In this document: piece after piece, positions 28,583 through 37,183 of the stretch
Numbering within the stretch: the first letter of the stretch is position 1
Layout: the number at the start of each line of letters is the position of its first letter
Assembly: GCF_027858935.1 (NCBI RefSeq)
Contig: NZ_JAQIBU010000208.1
Location: 1-39,689, forward strand
From: Oleiagrimonas sp.
GTDB lineage: Bacteria; Pseudomonadota; Gammaproteobacteria; Xanthomonadales; Rhodanobacteraceae
DNA length: 39,689 bases
Direction: 5' to 3'
Position numbers and translations under genes: made by a program
The notes under the pieces: generated by a model
Told to the model about the DNA's origin: nothing
Database searches by the model: none
The model's input: the letters and a program-made list of their open reading frames with translations, nothing else

Positions 28583-28611
28583 GCCCAGCACCTGCAGCGC
28601 ACGTGCTGGGC
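28583..28611 (+). repeat. 9-bp hairpin in leader of VTT-reductase fusion gene
   Basis: GCCCAGCAC (28583-28591) and GTGCTGGGC (28603-28611) with an 11-base loop, 32 bases before the start codon at 28644. It could be an operator, a translational control hairpin or a weak terminator after the anti-sigma gene. No T-run follows. Nothing else is seen in the 180-base gap. Confidence 0.4.
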
Positions 28612-28643
28612 CGCGAGGACCGTGTCGGCGCATCTTGCACCGG

Positions 28644-30806
28644 ATGCGCCGCATGAGGCGCTGGCTGGTTCTCGCGTTGCTGGTGGCTGCAGTGATCGCC
28701 TTCTATGCGCTGCATCTGGGCGACCTGTTCAGCCTTTCCGGCGTCCAGCAGGGTCTGGCCCACTGGCGGGCCCTGCAAGCGCAGGCGCCGTACATGAGCG
28801 CGCTGGTGTTCATGGCCGCCTACGTGGTGATGGCCGCGCTGTCGCTGCCGGGTGCCGCCCTGCTGACGCTGGTGGCGGGCGCGCTGTTCGGACTGTGGGA
28901 AGGCACGCTGCTGGTCTCGTTTGCCTCCAGCATCGGGGCCTTGCTGGCCATGCTGACGGCGCGCTATGTCTTGCGCCAACCGGTGCAAAAGCGCTGGGGA
29001 GCACGGCTTGAGCGCATCAACCAGGGCGTGCGCAAGGATGGAGCGTTCTACCTGTTCTCGCTTCGACTGGTGCCGGTGGTGCCCTTCTTTGTGGTCAACC
29101 TGGCCTTCGGGCTCACCCCACTGCGTGCATGGACTTTCTACTGGGTCAGCCAGGTCGGCATGCTTGCGGGGACGTTCGTGTATGTAAATGCCGGCCGTGC
29201 GCTTGGCGACCTGCATAGTCTCTCGGGCATCCTGTCGCTGCCGCTGATCGGCTCATTTGCATTGCTCGCGCTGTTTCCCTGGGGCGCGCGGTGGCTGGTC
29301 GCGCGCCTGCGACTGCGGCGCGTCTACGCCGGTTACCGGCGTCCAGGACGTTTCGACCGGAACCTGATCGTCATTGGTGCCGGCTCGGCTGGCCTGGTGT
29401 CGACCTTCATCGCCCGCACCGTCAAGGCCAAAGTCACCCTGATCGAATCGCACAAGATGGGCGGCGACTGCCTCAACTATGGCTGTGTGCCCAGCAAGGC
29501 ACTGATCCGCAGTGCCCGGCTGGCGCACCAGATGCGGCATGCCGAACGCTACGGGTTGCCCGCCGTCGAGCCGCAGGCCGCTTATCCACAGGTCCTGGCT
29601 CGCGTTCAGCGCGTGATCGGGACGGTGGCGCCGCATGACAGCGTGGAACGCTATACCCAGATGGGCGCCGAGGTCCTGCTGGGTCACGCGCGGGTGGTCG
29701 ATCCATGGACGGTGGAGGTCCGTCTCGAGGACGGACAAACGCGCAGGCTGACCACGCGTGCCATCGTGCTGGCGACCGGCGCCGAACCGGTCGTACCGGA
29801 GATTCCCGGTATCGCCGACAGCGGTTATGTCACCAGCGACACGCTCTGGGAACGACTGGCCGGACTGGACACGCCGCCACGCAGGATCATCGTCCTGGGT
29901 GGCGGTCCGATCGGCTCGGAGCTGTCCCAGGCGCTGGCGCGTCTGGGGTCCGAAGTGACCCAGATCGAACGCGGCACTCGTCTTTTGCAGCGGGAGGATG
30001 AGGAGGTGTCGGCGGCAGCGCGGGCGTTCCTGGAAACGGATGGCGTCCGGGTCCTGACGTCGGCCGAGGCCGTGGCGTGCCACAGCGACACGGTCGGCCA
30101 GCGCCATCTGCGCGTCCACCAGGGGGAACAGGTGCTGGATCTGCCGTTTGACCTGCTGGTTTGCGCCACGGGTCGCAAGGCCCGCCTTGCGGGCTACGGG
30201 CTGGAGGAGCTGGGCATCGAAACCGAGCGCAGCATCGTGACCGACGCGTATCTGCAGACCCGGTTCCCGAATATCCTGGCTGCGGGTGATGCCGCCGGAC
30301 CCTACCAATTTACCCATGTGGCCGCGCATCAGGCCTGGTATGCCACCGTCAACGCCCTGTTTGGCTCCTTCAAGCGTTTTCGCCCCGATTACCGGGTGAT
30401 TCCGTGGACCACGTTCATCGATCCGGAAGTGGCGCGGGTGGGCCTGAACGAGCAGCAGGCACGCGCGCAGGGCGTGGACTACGAGGTGACCCGCTACGAC
30501 CTGGACGACCTGGACCGGGCCATCGCCGATGAGGCCGCACACGGGTTCATCAAGATCCTGACGCCTCCGGGCAAGGACCGGATCCTTGGCGTGACCATCG
30601 TCGGGGCGCACGGCGCGGAGCTGCTGGCCGAATTCGTGCTCGCCATGCGCTGGAAACTGGGTCTGGGCAAGATCCTTTCGACCATCCACACCTATCCGAC
30701 CTTTGCCGAGGCCAACAAGTACGCCGCGGGCGTCTGGCGCAAGGCGCACGCGCCAGAACGGGTCCTGCCGTGGCTGGAACGCTTCCACGCCTGGCGTCGC
30801 CGATAG
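28644..30806 (+). CDS. VTT/DedA-type membrane domain fused to FAD disulfide reductase
   Basis: 720 residues. The N-terminal part (1-225) is a VTT (SNARE-associated/TVP38-like) membrane domain with about five hydrophobic segments and the typical LSLPGAALLTLVAGALFG and LRLVPVVPFFVVNLAFG. The C-terminal part (about 240-720) is a class I pyridine nucleotide-disulfide oxidoreductase: FAD motif VIGAGSAGL, redox disulfide CLNYGC in GGDCLNYGCVPSK, NAD motif VLGGGPIGSELSQALARLG, FAD motif ILAAGDAAG, and the dimerisation domain with the catalytic His in IHTYPTFAEAN. It lacks the mercury-binding N- and C-terminal cysteines, so it is not a mercuric reductase. The start may be 28644 or 28653. Confidence 0.9.
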   Translation: MRRMRRWLVLALLVAAVIAFYALHLGDLFSLSGVQQGLAHWRALQAQAPYMSALVFMAAYVVMAALSLPGAALLTLVAGALFGLWEGTLLVSFASSIGALLAMLTARYVLRQPVQKRWGARLERINQGVRKDGAFYLFSLRLVPVVPFFVVNLAFGLTPLRAWTFYWVSQVGMLAGTFVYVNAGRALGDLHSLSGILSLPLIGSFALLALFPWGARWLVARLRLRRVYAGYRRPGRFDRNLIVIGAGSAGLVSTFIARTVKAKVTLIESHKMGGDCLNYGCVPSKALIRSARLAHQMRHAERYGLPAVEPQAAYPQVLARVQRVIGTVAPHDSVERYTQMGAEVLLGHARVVDPWTVEVRLEDGQTRRLTTRAIVLATGAEPVVPEIPGIADSGYVTSDTLWERLAGLDTPPRRIIVLGGGPIGSELSQALARLGSEVTQIERGTRLLQREDEEVSAAARAFLETDGVRVLTSAEAVACHSDTVGQRHLRVHQGEQVLDLPFDLLVCATGRKARLAGYGLEELGIETERSIVTDAYLQTRFPNILAAGDAAGPYQFTHVAAHQAWYATVNALFGSFKRFRPDYRVIPWTTFIDPEVARVGLNEQQARAQGVDYEVTRYDLDDLDRAIADEAAHGFIKILTPPGKDRILGVTIVGAHGAELLAEFVLAMRWKLGLGKILSTIHTYPTFAEANKYAAGVWRKAHAPERVLPWLERFHAWRRR

Positions 30807-30938
30807 CCTGCCGGGATGTCCATCGCACGGCATGCTTGGTTCAGGCGAGTCCGGGCATGGCGTGCCGCTGGTGGAAGCTGCGTGTAACAAAAGCGTGCAA
30901 CCGACGACCAAGGACCTGCATCCAATTGAGGGGACGCC

Positions 30939-31061
30939 ATGGGGATCCAGAAGCACGATCACCTCGTCGAGGGCTGGGTCTGCATCGGCCCGCTGCATCT
31001 GCCGACCCCCGCCTGCCGTAGGACAGGGTGGGCAATGGCGTCCATCCCCACCCACCCATGA
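30939..31061 (+). CDS. Short leader ORF overlapping the TonB receptor start
   Basis: A 40-codon open frame (MGIQKHDHLVEGWVCIG...) preceded by GAGGGG with five bases spacing, the best ribosome-binding site in this leader. Its stop overlaps an in-frame ATG of the receptor gene as ATGA (31058-31061), which would couple translation. It has two cysteines, five histidines and six prolines and resembles no known protein. It could be a regulatory leader peptide or a chance frame. No known riboswitch core was recognised in the 130 bases upstream. Confidence 0.4.
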   Translation: MGIQKHDHLVEGWVCIGPLHLPTPACRRTGWAMASIPTHP

Positions 31062-33529
31062 CCGGTACCTGCATGCCTGACTTCAATCTTCCCATCCATC
31101 GCCTGGCACTGGCGCTGGCCATGAGCATCGTGCCCGCTGCAACGGTCATGGCGAGCGCCACGCATGCGGCAGCGGTGCACGGCGCCGATGGTTCCCGTCA
31201 GGACCCCAAGACGGCCAAGTCGCCGGCGCCGGCAAAGGCGCAGGCCCTGAACGCCATTCGCGTCAACGCGCGAGCCATCGACCAGGATGTGCTGCCTACC
31301 AATGCGCAGGTCACAGGGCCGTTCGGGACCGCCCGAAGCGTGCTTGAAACGCCACGATCGGTGACGCCGATCACCCCCGCCTTGATGCGCGCAGTCGGTT
31401 TCACCAACCTGCGTGACATCATGCGCATCGCCCCGGACACCTACACCTCGACCGACTTCGGCGCACCGAGCCTGCCGGCGATACGCGGTCAGCTGGGCGA
31501 GATCTACGTGGACGGCCTGCGCCAGATCTCGGGCAACAACGGCTTTGGCATCCCGCTGTCGCTCAACGCCATCGAAACCATCAATGTCATCAAGGGCCCG
31601 CCGCCGGTGGTGCTGGGCACCTCGCAGCGCGTGGGCGGGTTCGTCAATCTTCATCTCAAGCGGCCTGATCTTGCGGCCGCGCATGGCAGTGCGCTGCTCG
31701 AGTCCGGCACCTGGCGGCGGCATGACGCACAGCTCGATTATTCGACGCCGATCGTGAAGGGACGCTCAGCCATCCGGGTCAGTGTCAAGGTCAAGCATGA
31801 CGGCAGCTATTACGACTACGCCCACTATCGCAGCCAGGATGCCTACCTGGCCTATCGTCTCAAGCCCGATGCCAGGAGCCTGTTCGACGCCAGTCTCGAG
31901 TACGACCACGTCGACTTCAAGGACATCGCGGGCATCAACCGCCCCACCCAGAACCTGATCGACCACGGACTGTATGTCACGGGACAGGGCGTGCAGCCGA
32001 ATGGATCGAGCGTGCCGGGGCCCTTTGCCCTGGTCGATCCGACCGGCTTGGTGAAGATACCGCGCCACCGTGTACTGACCGATCCGCGCGACGTGGATAC
32101 TGTCCGGACATGGATTGCCCATGCCGATTACCGCCGGCAGCTCGGCGACAACCTGCTGCTGACCAGCACCAACGGCTACCAGCACCTGACCCGCAACGAA
32201 GTGGCCAACAACAGCTTCGTCGAAATCATCAAGGGCGACGACACGGCCGAAAGCCGCACTTCGCTCAGTCGCACGACTTCCGCGGAATGGCTCGGCAAAC
32301 AGGCCACCCAGCAGACCCAGGCCGGCATCGACATCCGCTATGTGCATGTCCTGGGTTTCAGCCAATTTGATACCGAGGCGGACCTGCCCACCGGTCTGAC
32401 CGGCCCGCTCAGCAACCGCCGGATTCCCCTGACGCCCGCACAGAAGGCGCAACTGGTGATGCTGCGTCCCGGTGTGTACGTGTCTCCGGGCGCGCAATAC
32501 CCCCGCGCGGGCCAGCCCAATGGGTACATGATCTCGGACACCACGGACTCGACCAGCTACCAGACCGGTGTGTTTGTGCAGGAAGACCTGCATCCGGATG
32601 CGCGCTGGGACATTCTGCTGGGCGTGCGGAGCGACTGGTACGCCGTATCCGCGCGCGATCCGATCCCCCCCGCCGGCCAGGTTGCGGCGCACGACAGCGC
32701 CCACCACATGCTCAACGATTTCAATGCCAGCGTGACCTATCACCCCACGCCGGCGACGTCGGTGTATCTGGCCGCCAGCACGAGTGGCGCGACCTCCAAC
32801 AGTCTGGGCGGGGGCACTCCACTGGGGGCAGGCAACCGCATTAGTCCGGCCGATTTCGCCAGCAGGAGCCGCTTTGCCGAGATCGGATTCAAGGCCGCAC
32901 CGACCCAGGCCAACTGGTATGCCGATGTTTCACTGTTTTCACAGACCCGCAGCCTGCGCAACCGCAATGGCTCGCTGACCGGCATTCGCAGCCGCGGTCT
33001 GGACGGGCAATGGTTCTACCACGCTGAAAACGGATTTTTTGCCAATGCCGGCTTCAGCGTGCTGGACGCCCGCTATGATCATTCGATCAGCTATCAGGAT
33101 ACGCGACAGGTGCTCGACGCCTTTACCGGCAACCACCCCGGCATCGTGGCCGGAACCGGGGTGGGCGCACCCAATTTCGCGGCCTTTGGCCCCAGCACGC
33201 GGCGGGTGCAGGGGCTGCCCAGCCTGATGGCGTCGTTGCTGACGGGATACCGCTGGAACAGCGGGGTCGGCGCCACCTTTTCGGGCACCTGGACCAACGC
33301 CTTTCCGCTCGATTACCTGGGCACGGTCTGGATCCGCGCGCAGTACCGTCTTGACGCCTCGCTGTCGTACCAGTTCGACGGCGGCCATACCGAAATGCGC
33401 CTGGCGGTGGACAACCTGACCAACCGGAAAAACTGGGCGCCGGTATTCGATGGCGGCTATTTTGGTTCAACCGATGTCTTTCCCACGCTTCCAATCAATC
33501 TGATGGCAAGCTTGCGTTACCGCTTTTGA
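31058..33529 (+). CDS. TonB-dependent outer membrane receptor
   Basis: 823 residues from ATG 31058, or 818 from ATG 31073. A signal peptide ends near HAAA. A TonB-box-like ALNAIRVNA follows an Ala/Pro/Lys linker. The plug domain (about 90-215) has RSVTPITPALMRAVGF, LPAIRGQLGEIYVDG and INVIKGPPPVVLGTSQRVGGFVNLHLKRP. The 22-strand barrel is rich in aromatic residues and ends in LRYRF, a C-terminal phenylalanine suited to BAM insertion. The plug resembles siderophore-type receptors. No STN domain is evident. It starts the packed YnjB-type transport operon, so the ligand is probably the one bound by the next gene's product. Confidence 0.92.
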   Translation: MTGTCMPDFNLPIHRLALALAMSIVPAATVMASATHAAAVHGADGSRQDPKTAKSPAPAKAQALNAIRVNARAIDQDVLPTNAQVTGPFGTARSVLETPRSVTPITPALMRAVGFTNLRDIMRIAPDTYTSTDFGAPSLPAIRGQLGEIYVDGLRQISGNNGFGIPLSLNAIETINVIKGPPPVVLGTSQRVGGFVNLHLKRPDLAAAHGSALLESGTWRRHDAQLDYSTPIVKGRSAIRVSVKVKHDGSYYDYAHYRSQDAYLAYRLKPDARSLFDASLEYDHVDFKDIAGINRPTQNLIDHGLYVTGQGVQPNGSSVPGPFALVDPTGLVKIPRHRVLTDPRDVDTVRTWIAHADYRRQLGDNLLLTSTNGYQHLTRNEVANNSFVEIIKGDDTAESRTSLSRTTSAEWLGKQATQQTQAGIDIRYVHVLGFSQFDTEADLPTGLTGPLSNRRIPLTPAQKAQLVMLRPGVYVSPGAQYPRAGQPNGYMISDTTDSTSYQTGVFVQEDLHPDARWDILLGVRSDWYAVSARDPIPPAGQVAAHDSAHHMLNDFNASVTYHPTPATSVYLAASTSGATSNSLGGGTPLGAGNRISPADFASRSRFAEIGFKAAPTQANWYADVSLFSQTRSLRNRNGSLTGIRSRGLDGQWFYHAENGFFANAGFSVLDARYDHSISYQDTRQVLDAFTGNHPGIVAGTGVGAPNFAAFGPSTRRVQGLPSLMASLLTGYRWNSGVGATFSGTWTNAFPLDYLGTVWIRAQYRLDASLSYQFDGGHTEMRLAVDNLTNRKNWAPVFDGGYFGSTDVFPTLPINLMASLRYRF

Positions 33530-33533
33530 TGGC

Positions 33534-34757
33534 ATGAAAACATTCATCACCACTGTGCTGGCCATCAGCGTATTCGCGCTGTTCGGGTGCAGCCATCCAG
33601 CCGCGACCGATGCCGGGCCGGACCCGCGACATGTGCCCTGGGCGCAGGTCGTGGCTCGTGCGCGCGGCCAGACGGTGACGATGCAGATGTGGCAGGGTGA
33701 TCCGGCGATCAATGCCTACATGAACGCCTACGTTGCGCCGAAGCTCAAGCATGATTTCGACATCACGCTCGCGTTGGTGCCCGGGCAGGGCGATGCCATC
33801 GTCAACCGGCTGATGACAGAGAAGGAAGCCGGACGTGCCCACAGCGCGGTCGACCTGGTCTGGATCAATGGGCAGACGTTCTATCAGTTGCGGCAGATCC
33901 ACGCCCTGTGGGGGCCGTTCACGCAGGCGCTGCCGAACAACCGCTTGATCGACTGGAGCGACCCGTTCATCGCCTACGACTTCCAGCAGCCCGTGGAGGG
34001 CCGCGAATGTCCGTGGGGCAAGGTGCAGCTTTTGCTGATCACCAACCGCAAGCGCGTGCCCGTCCCGCCGCGCAATCCGGCGCAGCTGGCCCGCTGGATT
34101 CATGCCCATCCGGGGCGCTTCACGTTCGATACCGGCTTCACCGGCATGAGTTTCCTGAAGTCGCTGATGTATGCATTCGCCGACTCGCCCAAGGCGCTGG
34201 ACGGCCCATACAACGCGGCCACGTATGTCCGTCTGCGCCATCGCGTGTTCGACTGGATCCGCTCCGTGCGCAGCGATCTGTGGCGACACGGCAGGACATT
34301 TCCCACCAGCACGGCGCAGATGTACCAGCTGTTCGCCAACGGTGAGATCGACTTTGCCATGAGCTACAACGACGGCGAAGTGGACAACAAGATCGACAGC
34401 GGCCTTTTTCCGGCCAGCGCTTATGCCTTCGTGCTGCACTCGGGCACCTTGCGCAACAGCCATTACATCGGCATCACGGCGGGGTCCGCACACAAGGCGG
34501 CCTCGATGGTGGTCGCCAACTTCCTGATCTCGCCCGCAGCGCAGCTGGAAAAGCTCAAGCCCTCGGTCTGGGGAGATGGAACCGTACTCGACATCGCGCG
34601 CCTGCCGGCAGCCTGGCAGAGCCGTTTCCGCGCGGCCGAACAACGCCGTCACTCGCCGACCAAGGCTTCCATACGTTCCTATGCCCTGCGCGAACCGGCC
34701 CCGGAAGTCATGATCAGGCTGTCGCATGATTTTCGCAGGAGGATCGTGGATGACTAG
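33534..34757 (+). CDS. ynjB: ABC transporter substrate-binding lipoprotein, YnjB family
   Basis: 407 residues. The lipobox LFGC places the lipidated cysteine at residue 19, followed by serine, which by the Lol rule favours the outer membrane. The mature protein matches E. coli YnjB closely in pattern: ARGQTVTMQMWQGDPAINAY, VDLVWINGQTFYQLRQ, a central PWGKVQLL, TGFTGMSFLKSLMYA, and VVANFLISPAAQLEK. YnjB belongs to an uncharacterised ABC uptake system (YnjBCD); its ligand is unknown. It lies four bases after the receptor stop and overlaps the first permease gene by eight bases. Confidence 0.88.
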   Translation: MKTFITTVLAISVFALFGCSHPAATDAGPDPRHVPWAQVVARARGQTVTMQMWQGDPAINAYMNAYVAPKLKHDFDITLALVPGQGDAIVNRLMTEKEAGRAHSAVDLVWINGQTFYQLRQIHALWGPFTQALPNNRLIDWSDPFIAYDFQQPVEGRECPWGKVQLLLITNRKRVPVPPRNPAQLARWIHAHPGRFTFDTGFTGMSFLKSLMYAFADSPKALDGPYNAATYVRLRHRVFDWIRSVRSDLWRHGRTFPTSTAQMYQLFANGEIDFAMSYNDGEVDNKIDSGLFPASAYAFVLHSGTLRNSHYIGITAGSAHKAASMVVANFLISPAAQLEKLKPSVWGDGTVLDIARLPAAWQSRFRAAEQRRHSPTKASIRSYALREPAPEVMIRLSHDFRRRIVDD

Positions 34758-35616
34758 CGTGCGTCGCCGGCAGCCATGGATCGCGGTTTTCGTGCTGGTC
34801 ACGGTGGTTCCGATCGTGGCCGGACTGGTATTCATGGCGACCTATGCCTCGGGCGGCATCGGCCTGCTCTCGCATGGCTGGACCGACGCCTACTGGCTGC
34901 GCGTGCTGGGCGATGCACGCACCTGGTCCTCGCTGGGATACAGCTTTGCGGTAGGCCTCGTCAGTCTGCTGGTATCGATCCTGGTGGCCTTGGGCGCGCT
35001 CGCGGCGCTGGGGCCGTGGGCCATGCGCCGCCCCTTGTCGTCGTTGTGGTTCGTGCCGCTCACGGCGCCGCCCCTGGTCGCGGCCATCATCAGCGTGGAA
35101 ATGTTCGGCAATGCAGGATGGCTCGCGCGGGTGGCGCATGCCCTGGGCTGGATCCAGAGTCCGGTGGATTTTCCCGACGTGCTGTTCACGGCGTCGGGCC
35201 TGGGCATCATCGTGACCCATGTGGCCCTGGTGGCGCCGTTCCTGGTGCTGCTGTTCGGGCGCCTGGAGCGTCACCTGCGGCTGGATGCGCTGGCCCGCGT
35301 GGCACACACCCTTGGTGCCAGCCGCATGCAGGTGTGGACCCGCGTGCGCATACCGGCCCTGCTGCGCACAGCCGAACCGACCTTGACGGTCTACGGCCTG
35401 GTGCTGGTCGGTGCGTTCGAGATTCCGCTGCTGGTCGGTGCGCAGTCCCCGAGCATGATCTCGGTGTTGATCGAAAGACAGTTCGCGCACTTCGACATCA
35501 CCACCAAACCGGAGGCCTACGCGCTTGCCACGCTGTATGCACTGATCGCGATGAGCCTGCTGCTGGCCTGGTTCGGCTGGCGCGGGACGCGGCGCATGCA
35601 AGGCCACGGCGCATGA
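34750..35616 (+). CDS. ABC transporter permease, YnjC-like N-terminal half
   Basis: 288 residues with six hydrophobic segments and the binding-protein-dependent permease EAA-like loop LDALARVAHTLGASRMQVWTRVRIPAL (about 178-204). The start ATG at 34750 has AGGAGG seven bases upstream, inside the end of ynjB. E. coli YnjC is a single polypeptide of roughly twice this length; here its equivalents appear as two genes. The stop overlaps the next permease start as ATGA, favouring balanced synthesis of a heterodimeric channel. Confidence 0.9.
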   Translation: MTSVRRRQPWIAVFVLVTVVPIVAGLVFMATYASGGIGLLSHGWTDAYWLRVLGDARTWSSLGYSFAVGLVSLLVSILVALGALAALGPWAMRRPLSSLWFVPLTAPPLVAAIISVEMFGNAGWLARVAHALGWIQSPVDFPDVLFTASGLGIIVTHVALVAPFLVLLFGRLERHLRLDALARVAHTLGASRMQVWTRVRIPALLRTAEPTLTVYGLVLVGAFEIPLLVGAQSPSMISVLIERQFAHFDITTKPEAYALATLYALIAMSLLLAWFGWRGTRRMQGHGA

Positions 35617-36401
35617 CCAGACGCGCGCTCATGCTGGCTGTATCGGTGCTGCTGGTCCTGCCGGTGGTGCTGCTGGCGCTGCTGTCGGTCAGTCGGCACT
35701 GGTCCTGGCCGGTCCTGTTGCCGCATGCATGGCAATGGACCCAATGGCGCGAACTGCTTGCTGGGCAGGCCGATCTTTGCGCGGTGCTGCTGCGTTCGCT
35801 GGGCATTTCGGTCAGCGTGGGCCTGCTGGCCACCGGCCTGGCTTTTCCGACCAGCCGGGCGGTGGCGCGGCATCGTCAGCGCGGCCGGCTCCTGGCCCTG
35901 AGCCATATCCCCTTCGCGCTGTCCCCCGTGGTGCTCGGTGTCGCGCTGTTGTACGGCTTCATGCAGCTGGGGCTTGCCGGGCACATCATCGGCGTGGTCG
36001 CCGCACAACTCATCTTCGCCTATGCCTACGCCGTGATCCTGCTGAGCGGCTTCTGGAACGAGCGCGTGCACGCGCTGGCAGCGCTGGCGGGGACCCTGCA
36101 TGCCAATCGTTGGCAGGTCTGGCGGCACGTCCTGTTCCCGGTGGCGCGACCGATGCTCGGCGTGTGTTTTTTCCAGACCTTCCTGGTGTCGTGGTTCGAC
36201 TATGCGCTGGTGCTCTTGATCGGCGGCGGCCAGGTCACGACGCTGACCATGCGGCTGTATGGCTATTTCGGCTCCGGTGACCTGCGACTGGCTGCGACCT
36301 GCGCGCTGCTGCTGCTGCTGCCACCGCTGGTGGCCCTTGTTGTCCATCATCGGTTGCCGGCCACGGCCGTGGCCGTCCATTTCGAGGTTTCCCGTGAATG
36401 A
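35613..36401 (+). CDS. ABC transporter permease, YnjC-like C-terminal half
   Basis: 262 residues with six hydrophobic segments. The EAA-type cytoplasmic loop that docks on the ATPase is at ALAALAGTLHANRWQVWRHVLFPVARP (about 153-179), and ITLxMRLYG-type ends (TLTMRLYGYFGSGD) follow. Starts with ATG overlapping the previous stop; its own stop overlaps the ATPase gene by eight bases. The longer open frame upstream in the same phase only overlaps the first permease and is not coding. Partner of the preceding permease. Confidence 0.9.
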   Translation: MTRRALMLAVSVLLVLPVVLLALLSVSRHWSWPVLLPHAWQWTQWRELLAGQADLCAVLLRSLGISVSVGLLATGLAFPTSRAVARHRQRGRLLALSHIPFALSPVVLGVALLYGFMQLGLAGHIIGVVAAQLIFAYAYAVILLSGFWNERVHALAALAGTLHANRWQVWRHVLFPVARPMLGVCFFQTFLVSWFDYALVLLIGGGQVTTLTMRLYGYFGSGDLRLAATCALLLLLPPLVALVVHHRLPATAVAVHFEVSRE

Positions 36402-37179
36402 CCTTGTGAACAGTGCGCTGCACGTCGAGGGCCTGTCGGTCGAACTGGGCGGCGCGCGCATCCTCGACGACATCAGCTTCGGCGTCGATCCGGGCACCAC
36501 GCTGGCGATCATTGGAGCCTCCGGTTGCGGCAAGACCACGTTGCTCAAGACGCTGGCGGGCTTGATCGAGCCGATCAGCGGTCGTATCCGCCTTGGGGCC
36601 GCGCAGGTCGAGCACGTGCCCCCGCATCGCCGCGGGATTGTCTACCTGAACCAGGAGCCGCTGCTTTTCCCCCACCTGGACGTGTTCGAGAACGTGGCCT
36701 TTGGCCTGCGTATGCAGCATCTGCCCGAGGCGCAGGTTCGTGCGCGCGTCACCCACATGCTGGTCCAACTGGAGCTGGACGGTCTCGAGCAGCGCTCGCC
36801 ACACGCGCTTTCCGGTGGTCAGCGGCAGCGCGCCGCCTTTGGCCGTGCCTTGATCATCGAGCCGGCGCTGCTGCTGCTGGATGAGCCATTCAGCAGCCTG
36901 GATCCGGCGACCCGGCGGGCCATGCAGGCGCTGTTTCGCCGGATCGCCTCGGGGTTGAACAGCACGGCCTTGTTCGTGACCCACGATCTTCGTGAAACCC
37001 TGACCATGGGCGACCAGGTGGCCATGATGCGTGCCGGTCGGCTGCATACCTATGCCGACCGGGAGGCGTTCTGCCTGGATCCGGCCACCGGCGTCATGCG
37101 CGAAGCGACGTTCTGGCAGGACCTGGCCGTGGGCGCCACCCGCGACGCGCGCCACGACACCGACACCGCGGGGTCCTGA
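36394..37179 (+). CDS. ynjD: ABC transporter ATP-binding protein, YnjD-like
   Basis: 261 residues. Walker A GASGCGKTT (41-49), Q-loop region YLNQEPLLFPHLDVFENVAFGL, signature LSGGQRQRAAFGRAL, Walker B LLLLDEPFSSLDP and switch FVTHDLRE. The start is GTG at 36394 with GAGG seven bases upstream. The pattern fits importers of the thiamine/spermidine/YnjD group. It energises uptake through the two preceding permeases. Gene name assigned by operon context together with sequence type. Ends four bases before the next gene. Confidence 0.88.
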   Translation: MNDLVNSALHVEGLSVELGGARILDDISFGVDPGTTLAIIGASGCGKTTLLKTLAGLIEPISGRIRLGAAQVEHVPPHRRGIVYLNQEPLLFPHLDVFENVAFGLRMQHLPEAQVRARVTHMLVQLELDGLEQRSPHALSGGQRQRAAFGRALIIEPALLLLDEPFSSLDPATRRAMQALFRRIASGLNSTALFVTHDLRETLTMGDQVAMMRAGRLHTYADREAFCLDPATGVMREATFWQDLAVGATRDARHDTDTAGS

Positions 37180-37183
37180 AACC

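Noticed and set aside
28644-30806. Mercuric reductase (MerA)
   Set aside because: The redox disulfide is present, but there is no heavy-metal-binding N-terminal domain, no C-terminal cysteine pair and no mer genes nearby.
30807-30938. Riboswitch upstream of the TonB receptor operon (thiamine or cobalamin type)
   Set aside because: YnjBCD resembles thiamine importers, so the leader was read for the conserved CTGAGA and cobalamin-box cores. Neither is present.
29253-31055. 600-codon minus-strand open frame opposite the VTT-reductase gene
   Set aside because: The plus-strand reductase is unambiguous; the antisense frame has no recognisable domain.
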